Positions 46,382 to 55,103 of a DNA stretch of 64,000 nt are shown piece by piece (within the stretch, counting starts at the first letter, position 1; each line of letters starts with the position of its first letter). Source of the stretch: Arenibacter algicola (GTDB taxonomy: Bacteria; Bacteroidota; Bacteroidia; Flavobacteriales; Flavobacteriaceae); the NCBI RefSeq assembly GCF_000733925.1, contig NZ_JPOO01000003.1, forward strand, positions 1,426,001 through 1,490,000, given 5' to 3'. Under the pieces are notes generated by a model. That model was not told the origin of the DNA. It worked only from the letters and a program-made list of their open reading frames with translations, and ran no database searches. The position numbers and the translations under genes were made by a program.

Positions 46382-47149
46382 ATGAGAAGAGGCAGTTGGA
46401 AAATTAGGATATTCATAGGCCTGGCAATTGTAGCATTTGCTTTCGTACAGCGCTGCAATAACAAGGAGGAAAACCCATATACCGGTAGGGTGCAGAACAT
46501 TAATATGAGTACGGAGCAAGAAGTGGCCATTGGCTTGCAAAGTGCACCTGAAGTGGCCCAGCAATATGGTGGCCTATATCCTGATGAACGATTACAGTCT
46601 TTTGTTGATCAGTTGGGCCATAAATTGGTAAATAACAGCATTGCTAGGGAAACACCATATAAATACGATTTTCATTTATTGGCAGATGAACAAACCATCA
46701 ATGCCTTTGCACTGCCCGGTGGACCCGTATTCGTAACCTATGCCCTCTTTTCCCAATTGAACGAAGCGCAACTGGCTGGAGTATTGGGACATGAGATAGG
46801 GCATGTAATTGGAAGACACTCTGCAGAGAGGATTGCGGATAGCAACTTTTGGCAGACAATAAGTATGGGTGCCTCTGTAGGCGCCGATGCGGGTGGAATT
46901 GTCAATAGTATTGGCCAAAACACCTTATTGACCAACGGTCGGGACGATGAATTGGAAAGCGATGAATTAGGAGTTCTTTTTATGATACAATCCGGTTATG
47001 ACCCCTATGAAATGATCAAGGTGATGGAAATTTTAAAGGCCGCAGCCGGGCCAAATAGAGTACCCGAATTTCAAAGTACTCATCCAGACCCCGATAATCG
47101 CATTGAACGGATAAAAGAAGCCATTGACCGATTTAAAGGTCAACAATAG
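46382..47149 (+). CDS. M48-family metallopeptidase
   Basis: A 255-residue zinc protease. The zinc motif is H137-E138-x2-H141 (HEIGHVIGRHSAER) with the third ligand E192 in ELESDELG, as in BepA/HtpX-type M48 enzymes. An N-terminal hydrophobic anchor (about 8-23) ends near a cysteine in QRCNNK, which is not a good lipobox because arginine precedes it. The conserved NAFALPGGPVFVTY strand is present. It is probably a periplasmic quality-control protease for outer-membrane proteins. It may be co-transcribed with the M15 gene. Confidence 0.92.
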   Translation: MRRGSWKIRIFIGLAIVAFAFVQRCNNKEENPYTGRVQNINMSTEQEVAIGLQSAPEVAQQYGGLYPDERLQSFVDQLGHKLVNNSIARETPYKYDFHLLADEQTINAFALPGGPVFVTYALFSQLNEAQLAGVLGHEIGHVIGRHSAERIADSNFWQTISMGASVGADAGGIVNSIGQNTLLTNGRDDELESDELGVLFMIQSGYDPYEMIKVMEILKAAAGPNRVPEFQSTHPDPDNRIERIKEAIDRFKGQQ

Positions 47150-47240
47150 CCATTTTTCCATTACTAGATTAGTATTTAAAGGTATTATTAGTATATTGCA
47201 CCAGAACCAAATCTTATTACCCGCACAAATTTAACCCTTA

Positions 47241-47248
47241 TAGCTTTG
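47241..47248 (+). promoter_or_regulatory. promoter -7 element TAGCTTTG
   Basis: A TAnnTTTG match 27 bp before the ATG of the 55-residue DUF6747-like gene, with TTA-rich sequence near -33. It supports the small gene being expressed. Confidence 0.5.
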
Positions 47249-47274
47249 ATTTACAATCATTTAAATGAGACTAT

Positions 47275-47442
47275 ATGGGAACTTTATTACACTTTAAGAA
47301 CATTTATTTAGCGGCATTCGAAAATTGTAAACCAGAATACGTAGTTGTATTTTTGAAGATCTACTCTGTATTCTGCGTGGCAATGCTATCCATGGCACTT
47401 TATGCATTATTATTTAGGGCCTTTACTGGATTTGAATTCTAG
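47275..47442 (+). CDS. DUF6747-like membrane microprotein
   Basis: A 55-residue gene found by reading the gap between 47149 and 47548. The product starts MGTLLHFKNIYLAAFENC, has one transmembrane helix (about 24-46, VVFLKIYSVFCVAMLSMALY) and ends FRAFTGFEF. Small flavobacterial proteins with this N-terminal 'L-x-x-F-K-x-x-Y-L-x-A-F' pattern and the terminal TGF motif are filed as DUF6747, as I recall. A promoter motif stands 27 bp upstream and a terminator 50 bp downstream, both fitting a single-gene unit. Function unknown. Confidence 0.75.
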   Translation: MGTLLHFKNIYLAAFENCKPEYVVVFLKIYSVFCVAMLSMALYALLFRAFTGFEF

Positions 47443-47492
47443 ACATTTGGATTTGCTCTTTTACCTGAACACTATAAAAGCAAATTAAAGTA

Positions 47493-47530
47493 ATAAAAAA
47501 ACCTATCGATTAATTTCGATAGGTTTTTTT
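47493..47530. terminator. bidirectional intrinsic terminator
   Basis: Stem AAACCTATCGA / TCGATAGGTTT with a 5-6 base loop, A-run before and T-run after. It separates the convergent microprotein gene (47275) and ankyrin gene (47548). Confidence 0.88.
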
Positions 47531-47547
47531 ATTAAATGCAAGCGCAA

Positions 47548-47946
47548 CTACTTCTTCTGTAAACTAGCGTTGATTACCTCCAAGGCCTCTGTGGCATGGG
47601 ATAGTTCCGCATGTCTTTTTGCGTTGTAACCGTTGTCGCACTTAATTTTAAGATTGGCTCCATTGGCGATAAGGAGCTCTAGAATTTCTACTTTGTTGTA
47701 ACGAGCGGCAAAAATGGCAGGTGTTTTTCCCAATGATTTTTGATTAAGATCCTCTCCCAACTCAATGAGTCGCTTAACAGTTTCTAAATCCCCTTCCACA
47801 ATGGCCTTACAGAATGAGCTTAATTCTCCTGGCTTGACCATTAATACGGATTTACTTGGGGTGTAAATGTTAGTACTACTCTCGGCGTAGACGCCTGCGA
47901 CCATAAACAATAATGCCATGACGACTGTTAAAAAAGTTTTTCTCAT
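47548..47946 (-). CDS. exported ankyrin-repeat protein
   Basis: A 132-residue protein with a signal peptide (VVMALLFMVAGVYAES) and about two to three ankyrin repeats (CKAIVEGDLETVKRLIELGE, KTPAIFAARYNKVEILELLI, then a degenerate third). It should act as a small protein-binding module in the periplasm. Alone in its transcript; the partner is unknown. Confidence 0.87.
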   Translation of the reverse strand: MRKTFLTVVMALLFMVAGVYAESSTNIYTPSKSVLMVKPGELSSFCKAIVEGDLETVKRLIELGEDLNQKSLGKTPAIFAARYNKVEILELLIANGANLKIKCDNGYNAKRHAELSHATEALEVINASLQKK

Positions 47947-48143
47947 GATGAATAAGATTAATTAGTGATTATTGATTACCCTAACAGACTCTAATCCGTT
48001 AAATTTGTTTCACTTTTTGCTCATAAATAACAAAAGTTTAACAAAAGCTTCTCTTTTGGCCAGTCACCTAAAAAAATCCATGGAGGAATTTAAAATTTTC
48101 AAAAAAGCTGTCCCAAATTCTAGCAATCCATATACAATAGTTT

Positions 48144-48151
48144 TATTTTTG
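48144..48151 (+). promoter_or_regulatory. gpmI: gpmI promoter -7 element TATTTTTG
   Basis: A TAnnTTTG match 21 bp before the gpmI ATG at 48172; no clear -33 element. Confidence 0.45.
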
Positions 48152-48171
48152 ACACTAACAACATACATAAC

Positions 48172-49689
48172 ATGAACAAGAAAGTAATTTTGATGATCTT
48201 GGATGGATGGGGCAAATCCCCAGACCCAAAGGTCTCCGCCATAGAAAATGCCAACACGCCCTTTATTGACTCGCTTTACACCAAATACGCCAATTCCAAC
48301 TTATTGACCGATGGAATGAATGTAGGTTTACCGGAAGGACAGATGGGCAATAGTGAGGTAGGCCACATGAACCTTGGGGCCGGCCGAATTGTATACCAAG
48401 ATTTGGCAAAAATAAACCTGGCTATTGATCAGGATACCTTAAAAGATGAGCAAGTGCTAAAAGATGCACTGCTATATGCAAAAAACAATAACAAACCGGT
48501 ACATTTTTTGGGATTGTTAAGTGACGGGGGCGTACATAGCCACACCTCGCACCTAAGAGGACTTATTGATGCCAGTGAAAGCTACGGCCTTAAAAACACC
48601 TATATCCATGCCTTTACCGATGGTAGGGACGTAGACCCTAAAAGTGGAATAGGATATGTAGAAGCTTTAAATAAGTATTGCGCGGATAAGAACGCAAAGC
48701 TGGCCAGTGTTATTGGCCGTTATTATGCCATGGACAGGGATAAAAGATGGGAACGGGTAAAATTGGCCTTTGACCTATTGGTGAATGGTGAGGGCCAAAA
48801 AACAAACAATGTTGAAGAATCCATATTGGCCAGTTATGAATCCGGTATTACGGATGAATTCCTAAAACCTGTATTGATCACTGATGATCAAGGGTCGCCT
48901 TTATCCATTATTAAAAATGGTGATGTGGTTATCTTTTTCAATTTTAGGACAGACCGCGGCAGGGAACTTACCCAAGTGCTAAGTCAAGAAGACATGCACG
49001 AACTCAACATGCACAAATTGGACCTTTATTATGTAACCATGACCAACTACGATGATTCATATAAGGGAGTGAAGGTAGTTTATGACAAGGATAATATTAG
49101 CGAGACCTTGGGAGAAATCTTGGCCAAGGCACACAAAAAACAGATAAGGATTGCGGAGACCGAAAAATATCCACATGTTACCTTCTTCTTTAACGGTGGC
49201 AGGGAAATTCCTTTTGAGGGGGAAGAGCGAATTCTATGTCCGTCACCCAAGGTAGCTACCTATGATTTAAAGCCGGAGATGAGCGCCTACGAGATTAGGG
49301 ATGCCATAATTCCCGAATTAAAAAAAGGAGAGGTAGATTTTGTCTGTCTCAATTTTGCCAACCCCGATATGGTAGGCCATACCGGAGATATGCAAGCTGC
49401 AATAAAGGCCTGTGAAACTGTTGATAGCTGTGCGGAGTCCGTTATAAACGCTGGTCTGGAAAATGGATATACTACTTTGGTCATTGCCGATCACGGAAAT
49501 TGCGAGACCATGATTAATCCGGACGGTAGCCCAAATACGGCACATACTACAAATCCAGTCCCCTTGATATTGGTAGATAAGGAATTGAAAAGTATAAAAG
49601 ATGGTGTTTTAGGTGATATTGCACCAACCATTCTAAAGCTTATGGGTGTTCCGCAACCAGCCCTAATGACAAGAAAACCATTGGTCTAA
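48172..49689 (+). CDS. gpmI: 2,3-bisphosphoglycerate-independent phosphoglycerate mutase
   Basis: A 505-residue cytoplasmic enzyme interconverting 3- and 2-phosphoglycerate with two Mn ions. It belongs to the alkaline phosphatase superfamily: D11 in ILDGWG, the phospho-serine S61 in MGNSEVGHMNLGAGR, the 2-phosphoglycerate-binding region HAFTDGRD, and metal ligands in NFANPDMVGHTGD and ADHGNCE. The full length and all motifs are intact. With gapA at 3754 it covers two steps of lower glycolysis in the window, though they are not linked in an operon. Confidence 0.97.
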   Translation: MNKKVILMILDGWGKSPDPKVSAIENANTPFIDSLYTKYANSNLLTDGMNVGLPEGQMGNSEVGHMNLGAGRIVYQDLAKINLAIDQDTLKDEQVLKDALLYAKNNNKPVHFLGLLSDGGVHSHTSHLRGLIDASESYGLKNTYIHAFTDGRDVDPKSGIGYVEALNKYCADKNAKLASVIGRYYAMDRDKRWERVKLAFDLLVNGEGQKTNNVEESILASYESGITDEFLKPVLITDDQGSPLSIIKNGDVVIFFNFRTDRGRELTQVLSQEDMHELNMHKLDLYYVTMTNYDDSYKGVKVVYDKDNISETLGEILAKAHKKQIRIAETEKYPHVTFFFNGGREIPFEGEERILCPSPKVATYDLKPEMSAYEIRDAIIPELKKGEVDFVCLNFANPDMVGHTGDMQAAIKACETVDSCAESVINAGLENGYTTLVIADHGNCETMINPDGSPNTAHTTNPVPLILVDKELKSIKDGVLGDIAPTILKLMGVPQPALMTRKPLV

Positions 49690-49750
49690 CTGTTTCTCCT
49701 TCAATGAATTTGCAAATACCTGCAAGCGTGCAGTTTTAAAAGTATTGTTT

Positions 49751-49758
49751 TACCTTTG
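49751..49758 (+). promoter_or_regulatory. map: map promoter -7 element TACCTTTG
   Basis: A perfect TAnnTTTG ends only 6 bp before the ATG at 49765, so the expected transcription start falls at or next to the start codon: a leaderless or nearly leaderless mRNA. The upstream TTG at 49756 lies inside the motif and is rejected as start. Confidence 0.6.
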
Positions 49759-49764
49759 CATTCT

Positions 49765-50583
49765 ATGATTAAAATTAAGACTTTAGAAGAGATAGAATTA
49801 ATGCGCGAAAGCGCGTTGATCGTGAGCAAGACCTTGGGAATGTTGGCCAGCGAAGTAAAGCCGGGGGTTACCACCTTACAGCTGGACGGCATGGCCGAAA
49901 CATTTATAAGGGACCACGGGGCCGTTCCCGGATTCTTGGGATTGTACGATTTTCCCAATTCTTTGTGCATGAGTCCCAATGCCCAAGTGGTACATGGAAT
50001 ACCCAACAACACTCCTTTGGTTGAAGGCGATATTATCTCTATAGATTGTGGAGCCCTTAAAAACGGATTTTATGGGGATCATGCCTACACCTTTGAGGTA
50101 GGGGAGGTTGACGCCGAAACAAAAAAACTGTTACAGGTCACCAAAGAATCCCTATATGTTGGGATTCGAGAATTCAAAATTGGAAACCGTGTAGGTGACG
50201 TTGGTTATGCCATTCAACAATATACCGAAAGTCGAGGTTATGGCGTAGTAAGGGAATTGGTCGGTCACGGATTGGGCAGGGAAATGCATGAGGACCCTGA
50301 AATGCCCAACTATGGCAAACGTGGAAGGGGAAAGAAATTTGTGGAAGGTATGGTAGTGGCCATAGAGCCCATGATTAATTTAGGAACCAGGAGAATAAAA
50401 CAATTAAAGGATGGCTGGACCATTCTAACGGCAGATAATAAACCTAGCGCACATTTTGAACATGATGTTGCCATCATAGATGGAAAGCCCGAAATATTGT
50501 CCACCTTTGCCTATATATACGAGGCTTTGGGGATAGAAAGTGACGAGGAAGCGGAGTTTCGCCAAAAAGCATTGGTTTTGTAA
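49765..50583 (+). CDS. map: type I methionine aminopeptidase
   Basis: A 272-residue enzyme that removes the initiator methionine from new proteins. All dinuclear metal ligands are in place: D94, D105, H168 (VGHGLGREMHE), E201 (AIEPMINLG) and E232 (FEHDVAI); H78 in VHGIP is the substrate-side histidine. The segment KRGRGKKFVEGM is a basic insert typical of Bacteroidota MetAP. The start was moved to ATG 49765 (MIKIKTLEEIE) from an upstream TTG that sits in the promoter. Confidence 0.97.
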   Translation: MIKIKTLEEIELMRESALIVSKTLGMLASEVKPGVTTLQLDGMAETFIRDHGAVPGFLGLYDFPNSLCMSPNAQVVHGIPNNTPLVEGDIISIDCGALKNGFYGDHAYTFEVGEVDAETKKLLQVTKESLYVGIREFKIGNRVGDVGYAIQQYTESRGYGVVRELVGHGLGREMHEDPEMPNYGKRGRGKKFVEGMVVAIEPMINLGTRRIKQLKDGWTILTADNKPSAHFEHDVAIIDGKPEILSTFAYIYEALGIESDEEAEFRQKALVL

Positions 50584-50752
50584 TATAGGGCGGTTTATTT
50601 AACTTGAACACTGCTTTAAGATTTAATTGCTTTTCCAACTTTCTAGACCAAAGTTTGCAACCGCACCATATACTTTTTAAGCCATTAAAAATAATCTCTA
50701 GAAAACTAATGGTGAATTTCCTTTATTCATATGGACAATCCAGTAAAGCACT

Positions 50753-51517
50753 TTGAAAAAGTTATTTAAATACATCCTAAACACCATCCCCAGGCCAATT
50801 CTTATTAAACTAAGTTATTGGGTGCGCCCCCTTATGGCACTTAGCATGCGGGGCGATCGTTATACCGACCCCATAGATGGAAAAAAGTTCAAAAGCTTCC
50901 TCCCTTATGGCTACGAACATCCCAGGGAAAATGTGTTATCGCCCTCTACCCTATCCCTGGAGCGGCACCGATTATTGTGGCTGTATTTAAAAAATGAGAC
51001 CAATTTTTTTACGGACAATCTTAAGGTCTTACATTTTGCTCCCGAACAGGCCTTTTACAAAAGATTTAGAAACCAGAAAAACCTAAACTACACTACAACC
51101 GATCTTAATTCTCCCTTGGCGGATGTAAAGGCAGATATATGCAACCTGCCCTTCACCGAAAATTCCTTCGACGTCATATTTTGCAACCATGTTCTGGAAC
51201 ATATTCCCAATGATACCAAAGCAATGCAAGAATTGTACAGGGTATTAAAGCCCGGAGGATGGGGAGTTTTCCAAATTCCACAAGACCTTAAAAGGGCCGA
51301 TACCTACGAGGACAATAGTATTACGGACAAAAAGGAAAGGGCAAAAATATTTGGACAGTACGACCATGTTCGTATTTATGGACAGGATTATTTTGAGAAG
51401 CTTAGGGCTATGGGCTTTAAGGTGGAAGAAGTAGATTACACCAAAAAGTTATCCGATGCCGAAGTGGACAATTATCGTTTGGCAAAAGGAGAGATTATTC
51501 CCTTGGTATCCAAATAA
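50753..51517 (+). CDS. class I SAM-dependent methyltransferase
   Basis: A 254-residue Methyltransf_11-type protein. The usual glycine-rich motif I is replaced by LHFAPEQAFYKRF; the rest is typical: TTDLNSPLADVKADI (motif II), FDVIFCNHVLEHIPND (motif IV) and RVLKPGGWGVFQIP (motif V). The form with a modified motif I occurs among sugar and lipid-associated methyltransferases. The start is a TTG (KKLFKYILN); no ATG is in frame. It is convergent with the apbE gene, whose stop is adjacent. Substrate unknown. Confidence 0.88.
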   Translation: MKKLFKYILNTIPRPILIKLSYWVRPLMALSMRGDRYTDPIDGKKFKSFLPYGYEHPRENVLSPSTLSLERHRLLWLYLKNETNFFTDNLKVLHFAPEQAFYKRFRNQKNLNYTTTDLNSPLADVKADICNLPFTENSFDVIFCNHVLEHIPNDTKAMQELYRVLKPGGWGVFQIPQDLKRADTYEDNSITDKKERAKIFGQYDHVRIYGQDYFEKLRAMGFKVEEVDYTKKLSDAEVDNYRLAKGEIIPLVSK

Positions 51518-52549
51518 CTACTCCAATACATTCTCCTTAAATCCGTTCGTCATATATTCCAAAACATTCCCTTCCGGATCCAAATAGATTATATAGCCGT
51601 CCAATTCTTTATGTTGGGCCAGTATAGTCTTCGTTTTCTCCAAATCCATGGCCATAAAAGCAGTGGCAAAAGCGTCTGCAGTGGCACAATTACTCGCCAA
51701 TACACTTGCCGCCAAGATATTTGAATTCCTGGTAAAACCAGTTTTGGGATCTATAGTATGGACATACTTGGCACCGGTTTCCGGATCAATTTTAAACTTT
51801 CTATAATTCCCCGAAGATGCCATGGCAACGTCTTTCATATACAAGGTTCTCTTGTAAGTTCTGCTTTCCTCCATCATGGGATCATCAATGGCCACCACCC
51901 ATCTTTTCTCCTTGATCCTATTTTCCCCTTGGGCCACCAGCTCCCCCCCTACTTCAATTAAAAAATCGGTAATCCCCTTATTCCTCAACAAAACAGCCAG
52001 TTGGTCTACTGCATATCCTTTGGCTATGGCATTAAAATCGAAATATATGGCCGGATCCGACTTTTTTATTCTATTATCCGCCTTAATGGCCACTTTATTA
52101 AACCCAACGTAATCCAAAAGACTATCTACCTTAATACTATCCATTTCCAACTCTTTTCCCGGTCCAAAACCCCAGGCATTCACCAATACGCCAACGGTAG
52201 GGTCAAAATAACCCTCCGTAGCTTCAAAAATCTTTCCAGAAAGTTCAAATACCTCCCTGAACATGGCATCTACAACAATAGTAGAATCTCCTGCATTAAT
52301 TCTTGAAATATCGGAAGTAGGTATATAAGTGGACATAGATTGATTTAGCACTTGGAAAAGGGAATCGATTTCCGCTTCAAAACTCAATTCCGACGTAGCC
52401 AAATAAGTAATGTTATATGAAGTTCCCAAGGCTGACCCAGAACTTATATTCTTCACCCAATTGGACTCACTGTTCCTACATCCTGCGGAAATCAGGATTA
52501 AACAAACCACCACTAAACGCATGCCACTATATTTTAATAAGTCCTTCAT
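51518..52549 (-). CDS. apbE: FAD:protein FMN transferase (lipoprotein)
   Basis: A 343-residue ApbE-type flavinyl transferase that attaches FMN from FAD to a threonine in target proteins such as NqrB and NqrC. The conserved part begins GSALGTSYNITY, with STYIPTSDISRINAG, YFDPTVGVLVNAWGFG, FDFNAIAKGYAVD, EVGGELVAQG and TADAFATAFMAMD. The N-terminus ends in a lipobox, ISAGC (C44 from the first ATG of the frame), so the enzyme is exported and membrane-anchored on the periplasmic side, where the NQR flavins are. Frame open to 52624, but MKDLLKYSG at 52549 gives a proper lipoprotein signal; it overlaps the gene at 52527 by 23 bp. The nqr operon lies just upstream in the same direction. Confidence 0.94.
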   Translation of the reverse strand: MKDLLKYSGMRLVVVCLILISAGCRNSESNWVKNISSGSALGTSYNITYLATSELSFEAEIDSLFQVLNQSMSTYIPTSDISRINAGDSTIVVDAMFREVFELSGKIFEATEGYFDPTVGVLVNAWGFGPGKELEMDSIKVDSLLDYVGFNKVAIKADNRIKKSDPAIYFDFNAIAKGYAVDQLAVLLRNKGITDFLIEVGGELVAQGENRIKEKRWVVAIDDPMMEESRTYKRTLYMKDVAMASSGNYRKFKIDPETGAKYVHTIDPKTGFTRNSNILAASVLASNCATADAFATAFMAMDLEKTKTILAQHKELDGYIIYLDPEGNVLEYMTNGFKENVLE

Positions 52550-52889
52550 ATTCCAAAATATAAGCTTCATTAAGATAAACCGGCAGATTCCTATCCTCGG
52601 CATTGTACAGACCAACACCGGCATAATAGGCCTCTCCGTTTTGGGTCAAGGCGTGATCCTTCATTTTCTGCATTAAGGACATGTCGTATTCCCTCGGATC
52701 TTGTGGATGCAGGACACTCCTAACCACAATAAAAAATAATTTTTTATCCTTAAGACAGACAAATTGCGGATTTCTTTTGGGTTTGCTATTAACCCCCATA
52801 AACTCGAATCCGTCCGCTTCCAATTGTTTCCCAACAATATTCATGGCCAAATTGTGCAATTCCTGTTCTGTTAAGGGCGTACTCATCAT
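52527..52889 (-). CDS. conserved 120-residue protein linked to nqr, often mislabelled NqrF
   Basis: A small soluble protein (LTEQELHNLAMNIVGKQLEA, then PQFVCLKDKKLFFIVVRSV and AYYAGVGLYNAEDRNLPVYL). It lacks the ferredoxin, FAD and NADH domains of NqrF, although homologues carry that label in databases because they lie beside nqr. It overlaps the start of apbE by 23 bp, suggesting translational coupling, and follows nqrF after a terminator. The alpha-beta pattern resembles small nuclease-like or restriction-endonuclease-like folds only vaguely. A role in NQR flavinylation or assembly is inference from context. Confidence 0.82.
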   Translation of the reverse strand: MMSTPLTEQELHNLAMNIVGKQLEADGFEFMGVNSKPKRNPQFVCLKDKKLFFIVVRSVLHPQDPREYDMSLMQKMKDHALTQNGEAYYAGVGLYNAEDRNLPVYLNEAYILEYEGLIKI

Positions 52890-52948
52890 CTATACTTTAT
52901 ATTCCTAAGCCGAAGAAAAATCTTGGCATTCTCATAACAATGTTCACA

Positions 52949-52988
52949 TAAAAAAAGACCTGTCAGGTTTTGAAAACCTGACAGGTCT
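52949..52988 (-). terminator. perfect palindromic terminator of the nqr operon
   Basis: A 33-base perfect palindrome with a central unpaired base (16-base arms, AGACCTGTCAGGTTTT) at 52956-52988, followed on the minus strand by seven Ts. It lies 44 bp after the nqrF stop. The same ACCTGTCAGGTTTT palindrome is a dispersed repeat in many Bacteroidota as I recall. Confidence 0.85.
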
Positions 52989-53031
52989 ATAATTAGACCA
53001 TCAAGGTCTTGAAAATTTCGAAGTCTATAAG

Positions 53032-54339
53032 TTAACCTCCAAAATCGTCAAATCTAATATGCTCATCAGGGATACCGAAATCCTCTCCCATTTTTTGAAC
53101 CGCCTTGTTCATTAATGGTGGTCCACAGAAATATAGTTCTATATCTTCCGGTGATTCGTGATGGTTCAAATAGTTTTCAATTACACAGTTGTGTATAAAT
53201 CCTACGAAACCGTCACCTGGTGCGTCTATATTCTCCTTCACTTTCCAGTTATCCTCTGGTAAAGGCTCGGATAGTGCCAAATAGAATTTAAAGTTTGGAA
53301 ATTCCTTTTCAAGTCTGTAAAAATGATCCAAATAAAACAATTCACGTTTAGACCTACCTCCATACCAATAGGTAACTTTTCTGTTCGTCTTTAAAGTGTT
53401 GAACAAGTGATATAAATGTGAACGCATAGGAGCCATTCCGGCACCACCACCTACATACAACATTTCAGAATCCGATTCGTTGATAAAGAACTCACCGTAA
53501 GGTCCAGAAATGGTAACAGGATCTCCTTTTTTCAAATTGAAAATATAGGAAGATGCAATTCCAGGATTAACATCCATCCAACCATTTTTGGCCCTATCCC
53601 AGGGTGGAGTGGCTATACGAACGTTCAACATAATTTCCCTTCCTTCAGCAGGATAAGAAGCCATTGAGTAAGCTCTTTCCACAGTCTCAGGGTTCTTCAT
53701 AACCAACGGCCATAGGTTGAACTTATCCCATTCTGCCTGAAACTTATCAGGGGTTTCGTGCTCTTCAGGATGTGCAGTGATATCCATTTCAGAGAACTTC
53801 ACCTCACATGGAGGAATCTCGATCTGAATATACCCACCGGCCTTATAACCCATATCTTCAGGAATTTCAACTACGAATTCCTTAATAAATGAAGCCACGT
53901 TGTAATTACGTACAACAGTTCCCTGCCATTTCTTAATTCCGAACACTTCCTCAGGAATGGTAATTTCCATATCCTGCTTCACCTTTACCTGACAGGCCAA
54001 ACGAGCACCATGGTTCAATTCCTTTTTGGAAAAATGTGGTGTTTCCGTTGGTAGGGCTTCCCCTCCACCGGACAGCACATGGCATTCACACTGAATACAG
54101 GTTCCCCCACCTCCACAGGCAGAAGGAAGAAATATTTTCTGGTTTCCCAAGGTAGACAATAAAGACCCTCCTGAACCTACTTCAATTTTCTTTTCACCAT
54201 TGATAGTTATGGTTACTGGTCCTGATGGGGATAATTTTTCCTTGGTAAACAGTAATAGTGCCACCAACAATAACAGTAGTATTAAAAAAGCAACTACCGT
54301 TATCAGTATTGTTCCAATTGTACTTGTAGCTAAGATCAT
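53032..54339 (-). CDS. nqrF: Na+-translocating NADH:quinone reductase subunit F
   Basis: A 435-residue entry subunit of Na+-NQR that oxidises NADH. N-terminal membrane helix (about 10-30), then a 2Fe-2S ferredoxin domain with C74, C80, C83 and C115, an FAD domain with RAYSMASYP, and a C-terminal NADH domain with MLYVGGGAGMAPMRSH and YFCGPPLMN. Electrons pass from NADH via FAD and the iron-sulfur cluster to the FMN groups of NqrC and NqrB. Last gene of the operon, followed by a palindromic terminator. Confidence 0.98.
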   Translation of the reverse strand: MILATSTIGTILITVVAFLILLLLLVALLLFTKEKLSPSGPVTITINGEKKIEVGSGGSLLSTLGNQKIFLPSACGGGGTCIQCECHVLSGGGEALPTETPHFSKKELNHGARLACQVKVKQDMEITIPEEVFGIKKWQGTVVRNYNVASFIKEFVVEIPEDMGYKAGGYIQIEIPPCEVKFSEMDITAHPEEHETPDKFQAEWDKFNLWPLVMKNPETVERAYSMASYPAEGREIMLNVRIATPPWDRAKNGWMDVNPGIASSYIFNLKKGDPVTISGPYGEFFINESDSEMLYVGGGAGMAPMRSHLYHLFNTLKTNRKVTYWYGGRSKRELFYLDHFYRLEKEFPNFKFYLALSEPLPEDNWKVKENIDAPGDGFVGFIHNCVIENYLNHHESPEDIELYFCGPPLMNKAVQKMGEDFGIPDEHIRFDDFGG

Positions 54340-54341
54340 TT

Positions 54342-55079
54342 TTACTCGTTTATTATAGCGTTGTTATAAGAAACCGTATTTTCTTTGGTCTCCTTAATTA
54401 TTTTATCCTCCTCTACTTTTTGGGCAGTATTCTGCTCTACTTCTTTTGGAGCTTCATCACCACCTGTCAACATACCGCCAAAACTCATAAAACCTATAGC
54501 CATAAGTCCAGTGATTATAAAGGTTATACCAAGACCTCTAAGTGGTGGAGGTACATTGGAGTATCTAATTTTCTCACGTATGGCAGCAATGGCCAAAATA
54601 GCCAAGAACCAACCTATACCGGAACTAAGTCCATAATTAAAGGCCAACCCAAGAGTTTGGATATCCCTAGACTGCATAAATAAGGAACCTCCCAAGATAG
54701 CACAGTTAACCGCAATTAGTGGTAAAAATATTCCCAATGAATTATAAAGTGCAGGGGAAAATTTTTCAACAACAATCTCTACCAATTGCACCATAGTTGC
54801 TATGGTAGCTATAAAGAGGATAAAAGATAAAAAGCTAAGGTTATAATCGGCGTACTCAGGTCCTAACCAAGCCAGGGCCCCATCTCTTAGAAGATACTGA
54901 TCCAACAACCAGTTTAAGGGAACAGTTACCGCCAATACAAAGATCACAGCTGCTCCAAGACCAACTGCAGTAGTCACTTTTTTAGAAACGGCAAGGTAAG
55001 AACACATTCCTAAGAACGTGGCAAATACCATATTATCTATAAATATGGATTTAAAAAATAATTCTACATGTTCTAACAT
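54342..55079 (-). CDS. nqrE: Na+-translocating NADH:quinone reductase subunit E
   Basis: A 245-residue integral membrane subunit with six predicted helices; with NqrD it holds the intramembrane Fe site through conserved cysteines (MCSYLAVSKKVTT and NCAILGGSLF). It is about 45 residues longer than usual NqrE because of a hydrophilic C-terminal tail rich in Glu, Lys and Asn (GGDEAPKEVEQNTAQKVEED onward). The start overlaps nothing; 2 bp separate it from nqrF. Confidence 0.97.
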   Translation of the reverse strand: MLEHVELFFKSIFIDNMVFATFLGMCSYLAVSKKVTTAVGLGAAVIFVLAVTVPLNWLLDQYLLRDGALAWLGPEYADYNLSFLSFILFIATIATMVQLVEIVVEKFSPALYNSLGIFLPLIAVNCAILGGSLFMQSRDIQTLGLAFNYGLSSGIGWFLAILAIAAIREKIRYSNVPPPLRGLGITFIITGLMAIGFMSFGGMLTGGDEAPKEVEQNTAQKVEEDKIIKETKENTVSYNNAIINE

Positions 55080-55103
55080 AACATTCTATTCTTATGATGA
55101 CTA

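Noticed and set aside
47972..48175. 67-residue ORF before gpmI
   Set aside because: Overlaps the gpmI start and its promoter motif; no recognisable features; low-quality composition.
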